Source: Symsagittifera roscoffensis
Lineage: Eukaryota > Xenacoelomorpha > Acoela > Convolutidae
Assembly: GCF_963678635.1 (NCBI RefSeq)
Contig: NC_087071.1
Span: forward strand, 41,529,153-41,549,152
Length of the DNA stretch: 20,000 bases
Direction of reading: 5' to 3'
Positions within the stretch are counted from its first letter, which is position 1. Each line of letters starts with the position of its first letter. Both the position numbers and the translations under genes were made by a program. Positions 1 through 9,514 of this stretch are shown in pieces. The notes under the pieces were generated by a model, which was not told the origin of the DNA, searched no databases, and worked only from the letters and a program-made list of their open reading frames with translations.

Positions 1-143
1 CAAACAAACAAACAAACAAACATACAAACAAACAAACAAACAAACAAACAAACAAACAAACAAACAAACAAACAAACAAACAAACAAACAAACAAACAAA
101 CAAACAAACAAACAAACAAACAAACAAACAAACAAACAAACAA
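1..143. repeat. Near-perfect (CAAA)n microsatellite run
   Basis: This is an uninterrupted CAAA run starting at the window edge, with one substitution (T at 23, giving CATA). It ends at the CAAT at 141-144. The homogeneity points to recent slippage growth. It probably continues upstream of the window. Confidence 0.97.
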
Positions 144-157
144 TCAAACAAATTAAT

Positions 158-209
158 AATTAAAACAAACAATTAAAATATCCAGAAAAACACTCAAAAT
201 ACAAACAAT
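158..209. repeat. Rare non-CAAA block, copy 1
   Basis: This 52 bp block contains TCCAGAAAAACACTCAAAAT at 181-200 and is less CAAA-like than its surroundings. It matches 4624-4675 with one mismatch (178 versus 4644). I saw no third copy. It sits in the 144-333 transition between the pure run and the first family A unit, which also holds a CGCAATTAAA box at 231 and an ATGCAAAT octamer-like word at 288. Confidence 0.85.
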
Positions 210-333
210 TTCAAAACAATCAAGCCAACACGCAATTAAACTGAAAAACAGTCAAACAAACAAACAATCGAACAAACATGCAAATAAGTTTAAAAACAAA
301 CAAACAAACAATTAAACAAACAAACAAACAAAC

Positions 334-974
334 TTGCATTTAAAGTAAAAAAAACAGAAAATCGAACAAACAAACAGAAACTGAACAAACAAAAAACGAA
401 CAAACAAAAAAACGAACATTTAAACAAACAAACAAACGAACAAACATGCAATTAAACTAAAAAACAGACAAGCAAACCAACAAACAAAAAACAAACAAAC
501 AAACAAACAAACAGACCAGCAAACAAACAATTGAACAAATCAACAAAAATACAGAGAGACTAAACAGACTAAAAGAAAACACGCAAACGAACAAACAATC
601 AATGCGCAATTTATCAAACAAAGGAAAAAACAAAAAACGAACAGATAAGCAAACAAACAATCAAACAAACAAACAAACTTTCGAACAAAGCAAACAAAAA
701 TCGAACAAACAACTGACAAACAAACAAGCTAACAAACAAACCAACAAACATGCAATTAAACTGAAAAAATAAGACAAGCAAACAAACAAACAAAAAACTA
801 ACTAACAACAAACAAACTAACTAACCAACAAACAAACAAAGGAACGAAAAAACCAAACAAAAACAGAACAAACAACTGAAAACAAACAAACCAACAAACA
901 AAAAACAAACAAGCAATTGAACTAAGAACAGACACCCAAATTAATAAAAACAACAAACAAGCAAACAAACAAAC
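334..974. repeat. Family A higher-order unit, copy 1 (~640 bp)
   Basis: The unit starts at a TTGCATTTAAAGT box. In order it carries an ATGCAATTAAACT box at 446, an anchor module ending CAATCAATGCGCAA at 596-609, a second ATGC box at 750, a block of ACTAAC words near 798-835, and a GCAATTGAACT box near 912. The same order is repeated immediately downstream with offsets of 641, 651 and 635 bp at these landmarks, so this is a tandem duplication with small indels. No gene is present. Confidence 0.82.
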
Positions 975-1490
975 TTGCATTTAAAGTAAAAAAAAAACAG
1001 ACAATCAAACAAACAAACAAACAGAAACCGAACAAACAACAAACGAACAAACAGAAAAACAAACAATTAAACAAACAAACAAACAAACGAACAAACATGC
1101 AATTAAACTAAAAAACAGACAAGCAAACCAACAAACAAAAAAAAAACAGACCAGCAAACAAACAATTGAACAAACCAAAAAATATACAGAGAGACTAAAC
1201 AGACTAAAAGAAAAAACGCAAACGAACAAACAATCAATGCGCAATTAATCAAACAAAGAAAAAAACAAAAAACGAACAAATAAGCAAACAAACAATCAAA
1301 CAAACAAACAAACAAGCGAACAAACCAAACAAAAACTGAACAAACAACTGACAAACTTAATTAATAATTAAACTTAAAAAATAAGACAAACAAACAAGCA
1401 AACAAAAAACTGACTAACCACAAACAAACTTACTAACCAACAAACAAACAAACAAACTAACGAATAAACCAAACAAAAACTGAACAAACA
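975..1490. repeat. Family A higher-order unit, copy 2 (3'-truncated)
   Basis: The TTGCATTTAAAGT start is at 975, the ATGC box at 1097 and the anchor CAATCAATGCGCAA at 1231-1244. Similarity to copy 1 continues through the AATAAGACAA and ACTGACTAAC region to about 1485, then family E sequence begins. The second ATGC box of copy 1 is replaced here by an AATTAATAATTAA segment (1359-1371) that also occurs at 151-163. Confidence 0.78.
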
Positions 1491-2318
1491 AACAAACAAA
1501 CAATCGAACAAACATCCAGTTAAGTTTAAAAACAAACAAAAAAAACAAACAAACACAAGAACAGACTTACAAAAAAAAACAACAAACAAACCAATAAACA
1601 AACAAACGATCAAACACGCAAGCAACTAACAAAACAGACAAACAAATAAACAAAAAAAAACAATTAAACAAACGTAAAAAAAAAACGAACAACAAACGAA
1701 CAAACAACCAATAAACAAACAAACGAAAAAACAAATATTTAAAATAAAAGACAGACAAATTAGACAAATATACAAACAAAAAAAAGCAAACAAACAAACA
1801 AACAATCTAAACATAAAAAACGAAAAAACAACAAAAAAAAAACAAACAAACGAACAAATGAACAAACTTGCAATTTAACTAAAAAACAGTCAAGCAAACA
1901 AACAAACAAAAACTGAACAAACAACCAACTAAGCACACAAACAAACAAACAAACAAACAAACAAACTAACAAACAAACAAACGAAAAAACATGCAAATAA
2001 ATTAAAAAAACAAACGAACAAACAAACAAAATAAAACGAACAAACAAGAAACTAAACAAACAAACAAACAAAAAAACAAACAATTAAACAATTAATCGAA
2101 CAAACATGCAATTAAATTTAAAAACAAACAAACAAACAAACAAAAAAACAAACAAACATGCACTTAAAGTAAAAAAAACAGATAAGCAAACAAACAAACG
2201 AAACCGAACAAACAACAAACAAAACAACAAAAAAAAACAAACAAACAATTAAACGAACAAACATGCAATTAAACTAAAAAACAGACAAGCCAACCAACAA
2301 ACAAAAAACAAACAAACA
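1475..2318. repeat. Family E higher-order unit, copy 1 (~840 bp)
   Basis: Landmarks in order are ACATCCAGTTAAGTTT (near 1512), a TTTAAAATAAAAGACAGAC stretch (near 1738), a TTGCAATTTAACT box (near 1868), an ATGCAAATAAATT box (near 1991), ATGCAATTAAATTT (near 2107), ATGCACTTAAAGT (near 2159) and ATGCAATTAAACT (near 2263). All seven recur in the same order in the next unit at offsets between about 797 and 877 bp. The differences are mostly in the length of CAAA runs. There is no anchor module in this unit. Confidence 0.82.
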
Positions 2319-3190
2319 AAAACTGAACAAACAAACAATCGAACAAACATCCAATTAAGTTTTAAAAAAAAACTAACAAACACAAGAACAAACTTACAAA
2401 AAAAACAGACAAAAAACAAACCAACAAACAAACAAACGATCAAACACGCAAGCAACTAACAAAACAGAAAAACAAATAAACAAAAAAACAATTAAACAAA
2501 CGAAAAAAAAACAACAAACGAACAAACAACCAACAAACAAACAAACGAAAAAACAAATTTTTAAGATAAAAGACATACAAATAAACAAACAAACAAACAA
2601 ACAATCCAAATATAAAAAACGAAAAAACAACAAAAAAAACAAACAAACGAACAAATGAACAAACTTGCAATTTAACTAAAAAACAGTCAAGCAAACTAAC
2701 AAACAAAAACTGAACAAACAACCAACTAAGCACACAAACAAACAAACAAACAAACAAACAAACAAACAAACAAACAAACAAACAAACAAACAAACAAACA
2801 AACAAACAAGCAAACAAACAAACAAACAAACAAACAAACGAACAAACATGCAAATAAATTAAAAAAACAAACAAACAAACAAACAAACTAAAAACGAACA
2901 AACAAAAACTAAACAAACAAACAAAAAAACAAACAATTAAACAAACAATCAAACAAACATGCAATTAAATTTAAAAAAAAAACAAACAAACAAACAATCA
3001 AACAAAAAAACTAACAAACATGCACTTAAATTAAAACAAAAAGATCAGCAAACAAACAAACGAAACCGAACAAACAACAAACGAACAAACAAAAAAAACG
3101 AAAAAAAAAACAAACAAGCAAACAAACAAACGAACAAACATGCAATTAAACTAAAAAACAGACAAGCCAACCAACAAACAATAAACAAAC
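2319..3190. repeat. Family E higher-order unit, copy 2 (~870 bp)
   Basis: This is a tandem copy of the preceding unit: ACATCCAATTAAGTTTT near 2348, TTTAAGATAAAAGACATAC near 2560, TTGCAATTTAACT near 2666, ATGCAAATAAATT near 2849, ATGCAATTAAATTT near 2959, ATGCACTTAAATT near 3020 and ATGCAATTAAACT near 3140. It is longer than copy 1 chiefly because of the expanded pure CAAA tract at 2734-2839. Confidence 0.82.
2734..2839. repeat. Expanded (CAAA)n tract with one interruption
   Basis: Perfect CAAA occupies 2734-2809. After one A-to-G change at 2810 the run continues perfectly to 2839, where CGAA begins. The matching tract in family E copy 1 (around 1935-1965) is much shorter, so the expansion happened after the units duplicated, or the other copy contracted. 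Confidence 0.95.
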
Positions 3191-3600
3191 AAACAAGCAA
3201 ACAGAACAACAAACCAACAATTGAACAAAGGAACAAACAGACAGAGAGACTATACAGACTGAAAGAAAATAAACGAACAAACAATCGATGCGCAAATAAT
3301 CAAGCCAAGGAAAAAACAAAAAACGAACAGATAAGCAAACAAACAATCGAACAGACAAACAAACAAGCGAAAAAACCAAACAAAAAACGAATAGACAACT
3401 GACAAATAAACAATCTAACAAACAAACCAACAAACATGCAGTTAAACTGAAAAAAAAAACAAAAAATCAAACAAACAAACAAACAAACAATCAAAAAAAC
3501 TAACTAACAACAAACAGACTAACTAACGAACAAACAAACAAACGAACAAACCAAACAAAAAACGAACCAACAATTGACAAACAAACAAACTAACAAACAA
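3138..3600. repeat. Family A-type unit, copy 3 (diverged)
   Basis: The copy begins at an ATGCAATTAAACT box that also closes family E copy 2. It carries the anchor as CAATCGATGCGCAA at 3282-3295 (A to G at the sixth base), then the AACGAACAGATAAGC and ACAACTGACAAA landmarks of family A, an ATGCAGTTAAACTG box near 3436 and the ACTAACTAAC cluster near 3500-3535. It is more diverged from copies 1 and 2 than they are from each other. Confidence 0.7.
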
Positions 3601-3984
3601 TAACAATAAAAAAAACTAACAAACAACAAACAAACTAACTAACGAACAAACAAACAAAAAACGAACAAACCATTGACAAACAAACAAACTAACAAACAAC
3701 ATGCAATTGAACTAAACAACAGACACCCAAACCAACAAAAAAAAAACAAATAAACAAGCCAGCAGACCAACAAGCAAGCAGAGAGTTTAAGCGAACTAAA
3801 ACAAGGAACCAAGGAACAAACAAACAAACGAAGAGATAAGCAAACAAACAAACAAACAATTATAAAAACAAAAAAAACAAACAAACCAAACAAAAAAAAA
3901 CGAACAAACAACAAACAAACAAACACACAAACAAACAAACGAACTAACGAACAAAAATGCAATTAAATTAAAAAACAAACAAAC
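3601..3984. repeat. Family F unit, copy 1, lacking the anchor core
   Basis: ACTAACTAACGAAC words, then ATGCAATTGAACT at 3701 followed by an ACAGACACCCAAACC stretch, then GAGAGTTTAAGCGAACT. The CAATCAATGCGCAA core expected about 40 bp further on is missing; the sequence passes straight to ACAAGGAACCAAGGAAC (about 3802-3818). Comparison with copy 2 indicates a deletion of roughly 37 bp between short AAGGAAC repeats. Offset to copy 2 at the ATGC box is 408 bp. Confidence 0.78.
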
Positions 3985-4437
3985 AATAAAAAAACTAACA
4001 AACAACAAATAAACTAACTAACGAACAAACAAATAAACAAACGAACATGCCAAACAAAAAACGACAAACAATTGACAAACAAACAAACTAACAAACAAAT
4101 AAACAAACATGCAATTGAACTAAAAAACAGACACCCAAACCAACAAAAAAAAAACAAGCAAACAGACCAACAAGCAAGCAGAGAGTTTAAACGAAGTAAA
4201 ACAAAATATTCAAAGGAACAAACAATCAATGCGCAAAATTTCAAACCAAGGAACAAACAAACAAACAAACAGATAAGCGAACAAACAAACAAAGATACAA
4301 ACAAACAAACGAACAAACCAAACAAAAGACACCAAGAAACAACAAACAAAAAAAAAAAAAAACGAGCAAACAAACAAACATGCAATTTAAAAAAAACCAA
4401 CTAACAAACGAACAAACAAACAAAAAACAAACAAACA
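3985..4437. repeat. Family F unit, copy 2, with intact anchor
   Basis: This is a tandem copy of the preceding unit. ATGCAATTGAACT is at 4109, followed by the ACAGACACCCAAACC and GAGAGTTTAAACGAAGT landmarks and an intact CAATCAATGCGCAA at 4223-4236. It ends in a degenerate stretch with a run of 15 A (about 4348-4362) and an ATGCAATTTAAAA box near 4380. Confidence 0.78.
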
Positions 4438-4940
4438 TGCAGTTAAACTAAAGAACAAACTAACAAACAAACAAAGAAACAAATGAAGAAACAAACAAAC
4501 AAACAAATAAACAAACATGCATCTAAACTAAAAAACAGACAAGCAAACAAACAAACAAAAACAAATAAACAAAAAACAAAAAACAAACAACAAAAAAAAA
4601 ACAATTTTAAAATTAAGCAAAAGAATTAAAACAAACAATTAAATTATCCAGAAAAACACTCAAAATACAAACAATAAACAAAAAAACAAACAAACATACA
4701 AATGCAATTAAAGTAAAAAAACAGAAAAGCGAAAAAACTAACACAAAAACAAACAACAAGACCAGCAAACAAACAATTGAACAAACCAACAGACAAAAAG
4801 AGAGACTCAACAAACCAAAACATAATACGCAAATGAACAAACTATAAGGCGCACATAATCAAACCAAGGAACACACAAACAGACGAACAGAAAAGCAAAC
4901 AAACGAAGAAACAACAAACAAAAAACAAATAAAAAACAAA
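4438..4940. repeat. Irregular transition segment with rare block copy 2
   Basis: ATGC boxes occur near 4438 (ATGCAGTTAAACT), 4519 (ATGCATCTAAACT) and 4703 (ATGCAATTAAAGT). The rare 52 bp block seen at 158-209 recurs at 4624-4675 (offset 4466). The anchor near 4841-4854 is decayed: the flanking AGAGACTCAAC and ATACGCAA are recognisable, but the core reads CTATAAGGCGCACA. No tandem partner for the whole segment was found, and no gene is present. Confidence 0.7.
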
Positions 4941-5591
4941 CGAACGAACATAAAATTCAACTAAAAAAAAACAGACAAGAAAAAAAACAAAAAAAAGGAC
5001 GAACAGAAACAAACAAATTAACAAAAAAAAAACAAACGAACAAACGAACATAAAAACGAAGAAACAACAAACAAACAAAGAATATCTTAAACATAGAATT
5101 AAATTTAAAAACAGACAAGCAAACAGTAAAACAAACAAACAAACAAACGAACAAAGCTGCAATTAAACTAAAAAAAAACAGACAAGCAAACAAACAAACT
5201 AAAAACGACTAAATAACAAAATAAACAAACAAACAAACGAACAAACAAGCAATTAAAATAAAAAACAAACAAACAAATAAAAAAACAAACGAAAAAACGA
5301 ACAAACATGCAATTAAACTTAAAAACAGACACACAAACCAGCAAACAAAAAACAAACAAACAAAACAAACGGACCAGCAAACAGAAAATTGAAGAAACCA
5401 ACAAGCAAAAAAAGAGACTAAATACGCAATTAAATAAACAATCAATGCCCAAACAATCAAACCAAGAAAAAAACGATCAAACAACCAGATAAACAAACAA
5501 ACAAACAGACAAACAAACAAATAAACAAATAAACAAACCAAAAAACGAATGAAACAACAAAAACAAACGAAAAAACAAACGAAAAAACAAA
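4941..5591. repeat. Family D higher-order unit, copy 1 (~651 bp)
   Basis: Starts at CGAACGAAC. Contains an AAAGAATATCTTAAACA landmark near 5078, GCTGCAATTAAACT at 5156, GCAATTAAAATAAAA near 5250, ATGCAATTAAACTT near 5308, CGGACCAGC near 5370 and an anchor with the diagnostic GCGC-to-GCCC change, CAATCAATGCCCAA, at 5439-5452. The same order repeats 651-667 bp downstream. Its anchor flank is shorter than in copy 2: AGAGACTAAATACGCAA lacks about 23 bp. Confidence 0.85.
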
Positions 5592-6230
5592 CGAACGAAC
5601 ATGCAATTCAAGTAAAAAAAAAACAAACAAGAAAAAAAAACAAAAAAAAACGAACGAACAGAAACAAACAAATTAACGAAAAAAAAACAAACGAACAAAC
5701 GAACATAAAAACGAAGAAACAACAAACAAACAAAGAATATCTTAAACACAAAAATAAAATTAAAAACAGACAAGCAAACAGTAAAACAAACAAACAAACA
5801 AACGAACAAAGCTGCAATTAAACTAAAAAAAACAGACAAGCAAACAAACAAACTAAAAACGACTAAATAACAAAATAAACAAACAAACAAACGAACAAAC
5901 AAGCAATTAAAATAAAAAACAAACAAACAAAAGAAAAAACAAACAAAAAACGAACAAACATGCAATTAAATTAGAAACAGACACACAAACCAGCAAACAA
6001 AAAACAAACAAACAAAACAAACGGACCAGCAAACAAAAAATTGAAGAAACCAACAAGCAAAAAAAGAGACTAAACAAACTAAAACAAAATACGCAATTAA
6101 ATAAACAATCAATGCCCAAACAATCAAACCAAGAAAAAAACGATCAAACAACCAGATAAACAAACAAACAAACAAACAGACAAACAAACAAATAAACAAA
6201 TAAACAAACCAAAAAACGAATGAAAAACAA
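5592..6230. repeat. Family D higher-order unit, copy 2
   Basis: This is a tandem copy of the preceding unit: CGAACGAAC at 5592, the AAAGAATATCTTAAACA landmark near 5732, GCTGCAATTAAACT at 5811, and the anchor CAATCAATGCCCAA at 6106-6119 with its full AGAGACTAAACAAACTAAAA flank. It ends GAATGAAAAACAAGCT and joins directly to the GCAATTAAACT of copy 3, bypassing the left third of a normal unit. Confidence 0.85.
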
Positions 6231-6650
6231 GCTGCAATTAAACTAAAAAAAAAAACAGACAAGCAAACAAACAAACTAAAAACTACTAAATAACAAAATA
6301 AACAAACAAACAAACGAACAAACAAGCAATTAAAATAAAAAACAAACAAACAAAAGAAAAAACAAAGAAAAAACGAACAAACATGCAATTAAACTTAAAA
6401 ACAGACACACAAACCAACAAACAAAAAACAAACAAACAAAACAAACGGACCAGCAAACAAAAAATTGAAGAAACCAACAAGCAAAAAAAGAGATAAAACA
6501 AACTAAAACAAAATACGCAATAAAAAAAACAATCAATGCCTAAACAATCAAACCCAGAAAAAAACGATCAAACAACCAGATAAACAAACAAACAAACAGA
6601 CAAACAAACAAATAAACAAATAAACAAAGAAACAAACCAAAAAACGAATG
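6231..6650. repeat. Family D unit, copy 3 (5'-truncated, ~420 bp)
   Basis: Begins at GCTGCAATTAAACT, the middle of a family D unit, and continues with the same landmarks to the anchor variant CAATCAATGCCTAA at 6530-6543 and the GAATGAAAAACAAGCT end. The left third of the unit is absent. Offset from the same box in copy 2 is 420 bp. Confidence 0.85.
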
Positions 6651-7140
6651 AAAAACAAGCTAACAAACAAACAAACGAACAATCTTGCAAGTAAACAGAA
6701 AAACAGACAAACAAATAAACAAAAAAACAACAAACAAAAAACGATCAAACGAACAAACAACAAACAAACAAACAGTCAAACAAACAAACAAACTATTAAA
6801 CAAACAAACAAACAAACAAACAAACAAACAAACAAACAAACAAACAAACAAACAAACAAACAAACAAACAAACAAACAAACAAACAAGTCAACATACATG
6901 CAAAAAAAAATAAAAACAGACAAACAAACAAACTAACAAAAAAACGAACAAACAACACACAAACAAACAAACAAAAACGAACGAACAAACAAAAAAACGA
7001 CAAACAACAATCAAACAAACAAACAAACGAATAATTATGCAAGTAAACAAAACACAGACAAACAACAAACAACAAACAAACAAACAAACAATTAAACCAA
7101 CAAAAAAACAATCAAACAAACAAACAAATAAACAAACAAA
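6651..7140. repeat. Family H unit, copy 1, with 90 bp pure CAAA tract
   Basis: Follows family D through ACAAGCTAAC. Contains TTGCAAGTAAACAG (near 6685), an AACGATCAAACGAAC stretch, a 90 bp tract of perfect CAAA at 6798-6887, an ATGCAAAAAAAAATAAAAACAG stretch near 6897, an AACGACAAACAACAATC landmark near 6998 and ATGCAAGTAAACAAAAC near 7036. The related segment at 8222-8490 lacks the long pure tract. Confidence 0.72.
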
Positions 7141-7846
7141 CCTGCAATTAAATTGAAAAACAAACAAACAAACGAACAAAGAAAAAAATACGAACGAACA
7201 TGCAATGAAATTGAAAAAACAGACATGAAAACAAACAAAGAAAAAAAGAACAAACAAAAAGCAATCAAATAAACAAACGAACAAACAAACCAACAAACAA
7301 ACAAAAAAAGCTAGAAAAACAAACCAACAAACAAACAAACGAGCAAACATGCTATTAAACTAAACAACAGACAAGAAAACAAACAAACAAGAAACAAACA
7401 AACAACAAACAAACGAAAAATAAACAAACAATTAACAAAACAAACAAACAAAAAAAACAAACGAATACACATGCAATTATTTAAAAAAAAAACAAACAAA
7501 CAAACCAACAAATCAACGTACAAATAAATTTAAGATCAAACAATCCAACAAACAAACGAACATACAAACAAACAATTGAACAAACATAGAATTAAACTAA
7601 AAAACAGACAAGCAATCAATAAAACAAAAACGAACAAACAACAAAATAAACAAACAAACAAACAAACGAACAAACATGCAATTAAATTTACAATAAATCA
7701 AACAAACAAATGAAAAAAACATGCAATTGAACTAAAAAAACAGACAAGCAAACAAACAAACCAACAAAGGAATAAGCTTGCCATGAAATTTAAAAACAAA
7801 CAAACAAACAAATAAACAAACGAACAAACCTGCAGTTAAACTAAAA
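7141..7846. repeat. Irregular CAAA-derived stretch, no clear higher-order unit
   Basis: ATGC-type boxes follow one another without a tandem pattern I can resolve: TGCAATTAAATTG near 7142, ATGCAATGAAATTG near 7200, ATGCTATTAAACT near 7349, ATGCAATTATTTAAA near 7470, ATGCAATTAAATTTAC near 7677, ATGCAATTGAACT near 7721 and TGCAGTTAAACT near 7831. No anchor module and no gene are present. Confidence 0.65.
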
Positions 7847-8221
7847 AGGTAGACAAGCAAACAAACAAACAAAAAACGGACAAACAAAAATTAAACAAAC
7901 AAACAAACGAACAAACAAGCAATTAAAACAAAAAACAAACAAACAAAAAAAAATCAAACAAAAAACGATCAAACATGCAATTAAAATTAAAAACAGACAG
8001 ACAAACCAACAAAATAAAAAAAAACTAACAAACAAACAGCCCAGCAAACAAACAATTGAAAAAATCAACAAGCAAAAAACAAACTAAAACAAAATACCGA
8101 AAATAAATAAACAATCAATGCCCAAACAATCAAACCAAGAAACAAACAACCAAACGATCAGATAACAAACAAACAAACAAACCAACAAATAAACAAACAA
8201 ACAAACAAACCAAAAAACTAA
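7847..8221. repeat. Family D-type unit, copy 4 (isolated, diverged)
   Basis: Lies about 1.2 kb beyond the main family D block. Shares GCAATTAAAA (near 7919), ATGCAATTAAAATT (near 7976), the CAGCCCAGC equivalent of CGGACCAGC, and an anchor with the family D-specific GCCC, CAATCAATGCCCAA at 8112-8125. The GAGAGACTAAAC flank is lost. As in copy 3, it is followed by a family H segment, so D+H behaved as one larger unit. Confidence 0.72.
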
Positions 8222-8490
8222 CTGACAACAAGCTAACAATTAAACAAACGAACAATCATGCAAATAAACAGAAAAACAGACGAACAAAAAAACAAAAAAA
8301 CAACAAACAAAATACGATCAAACGAAAAAAAAAAACAAACAAACAACAAACAAACAAACAAAAACAAAAAAACGACAAACACTAATCAAACAAACAAAAA
8401 AACAAACAAACAAATCAAGAATCATGCAAGTTAACATAAAATCAGACAATTAAATAAACAAACAAAAAACAAACCAACAAACAATCAAAC
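8222..8490. repeat. Family H unit, copy 2 (short)
   Basis: ACAAGCTAAC start, ATGCAAATAAACAG near 8258, AATACGATCAAACG near 8311, AACGACAAACACTAATC near 8372, ATGCAAGTTAACATAAAATC near 8424. The landmark order matches 6651-7140, but the unit lacks that copy's 90 bp pure CAAA tract. Confidence 0.68.
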
Positions 8491-8767
8491 AAACAAACAG
8501 TCAAACAAACAAACGAACGAAAATGCAATTAAACTAAAAACAGACAAAGAAACAAACACTTTAAAAAAACGAACAAACAACAAACAAACAAACAAACAAA
8601 CAAACAAACAAACAAACAAACAAACAAAAAACGAACATGCAATTAAACTTAAAAAATCAGAAAGGAAAACAAACAAACAAAAAATGAACAAATAACAAAG
8701 AACCAAATAAACAAAGGACCAAACAAACGAACAAACAAACAAAAAAGGTAGAGCAATGAATCAACAA
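8491..8767. repeat. Irregular stretch with 48 bp pure CAAA tract
   Basis: Two ATGCAATTAAACT-type boxes (near 8523 and 8638) flank a perfect CAAA tract at 8581-8628. The GGTAGAGCAATGAATC segment near 8747 is one of the few words here that does not resemble the rest of the array. No gene is present. Confidence 0.65.
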
Positions 8768-9514
8768 ACAATCAAGCAAACGAACAAACATGCAATTAAA
8801 CTAGAAAACAGACAAGCAAACAATCAAACAAAAAAATGAACAAACAAACGAATAAACAAACAAACAATTGAGCAAACATGCAAATAAATTGAAAAACAAA
8901 CATTTAAATAAACAAACGAATAAACAAACAGACATGCAATTAAGTTAAAAAACAAACAGGCAAACCAACAAACAACAAACAAACAAACGCACAGACAAGC
9001 AAAAAAAAAACAATTGAACAAATCAGCAAGCAAACAGAGAGACTAATCAAACTGAAACAAAATACGAAAACGATAAAACAATCAATGCGCAATTAATCAA
9101 ACCAAAAAAAAACTAAACGAACAGAAAAGCAAACAAACAAACAACAAACAAACAAACAAACAAACAAGTAAAGGAACGAACGAACGAACAAACAAACAAA
9201 CAAACAAACCAACAAATAAACAAACAAACAAACGAACAGAAAACAAGCAAACAAACAAACGAAAGACGAACAAACAACAAACAAATAAACAAACGAACAA
9301 ACAAACAACAAACGAGCAAACGTGCTATTAAACTAAAAAACAGACAATAAAACAAACAAACAAGAAACAAACAAACAAACAACAAACAAACAATTAAACG
9401 AAAAATAAACAAACAATTAATTAAGCAAACAAACAAACAAAAATGCGATTAAATTAAAAAACAAACAGGCAAACCAACAGACAACAAACAAACAATCCCA
9501 CAGACAAGCAAAGA
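8768..9514. repeat. Family I higher-order unit, copy 1 (~747 bp)
   Basis: CAATCAAGCAAACG start, ATGCAATTAAACT near 8790, ATGCAAATAAATTG at 8878, ATGCAATTAAGTT near 8935, the CAGGCAAACCAAC landmark, the anchor CAATCAATGCGCAA at 9079-9092, three CGAA units at 9177-9188, GTGCTATTAAACT at 9322, CAATTAATTAAGC near 9416 and ATGCGATTAAATT at 9443. The same order repeats at offsets of 745-757 bp. Confidence 0.83.

Noticed and set aside
1-143. Possible telomeric repeat at the window edge
   Set aside because: CAAA/TTTG lacks the G-rich strand typical of telomeres, and the same repeat continues in degenerate form through the entire window rather than as a terminal tract.
1359-1371. AATTAATAATTAA as a hairpin or terminator
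   Set aside because: It is a near-palindrome of A and T only, too short and weak for a stem of note. The same word occurs at 151-163 as part of the repeat.
1808-1818. Match to the yeast replication origin consensus (TAAACATAAAA)
   Set aside because: In a strand with about two thirds A, an 11-base A-rich degenerate consensus is expected by chance. There is no reason to assume a yeast host.
2440-2964. Long open frames on the - strand rich in Phe-Val-Cys-Leu (for example 174 codons here, 162 at 5477-5965, 156 at 10823-11293, 153 at 6889-7350)
   Set aside because: TTTG repeated has no stop codon in any of the three frames, and all three read the same four-residue cycle. The frames overlap each other across the whole window, end wherever a CTAA, TTAA or TCAA variant occurs, and show no codon bias or domain. 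They are repeat by-products, not cysteine-rich or membrane proteins.
2959-3402. Open frames on the + strand rich in Gln-Thr-Asn-Lys (147 codons here, 128 at 6648-7034)
   Set aside because: CAAA repeated reads as Gln-Thr-Asn-Lys in every frame and contains no stop. There is no support for a glutamine/asparagine-rich protein beyond the repeat itself, and frame length tracks CAAA purity.
4348-4362. A-run that could be the poly(A) tail of a retroposed element
   Set aside because: It is only 15 A long, is embedded in A-rich repeat, has no element body upstream distinct from the array and no target-site duplication.
7765-7790. AAGCTTGCCATGAAATTT as a translation start context
   Set aside because: The following frame closes within a short distance and encodes only CAAA-derived residues. 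It is a single unusual word in the array.
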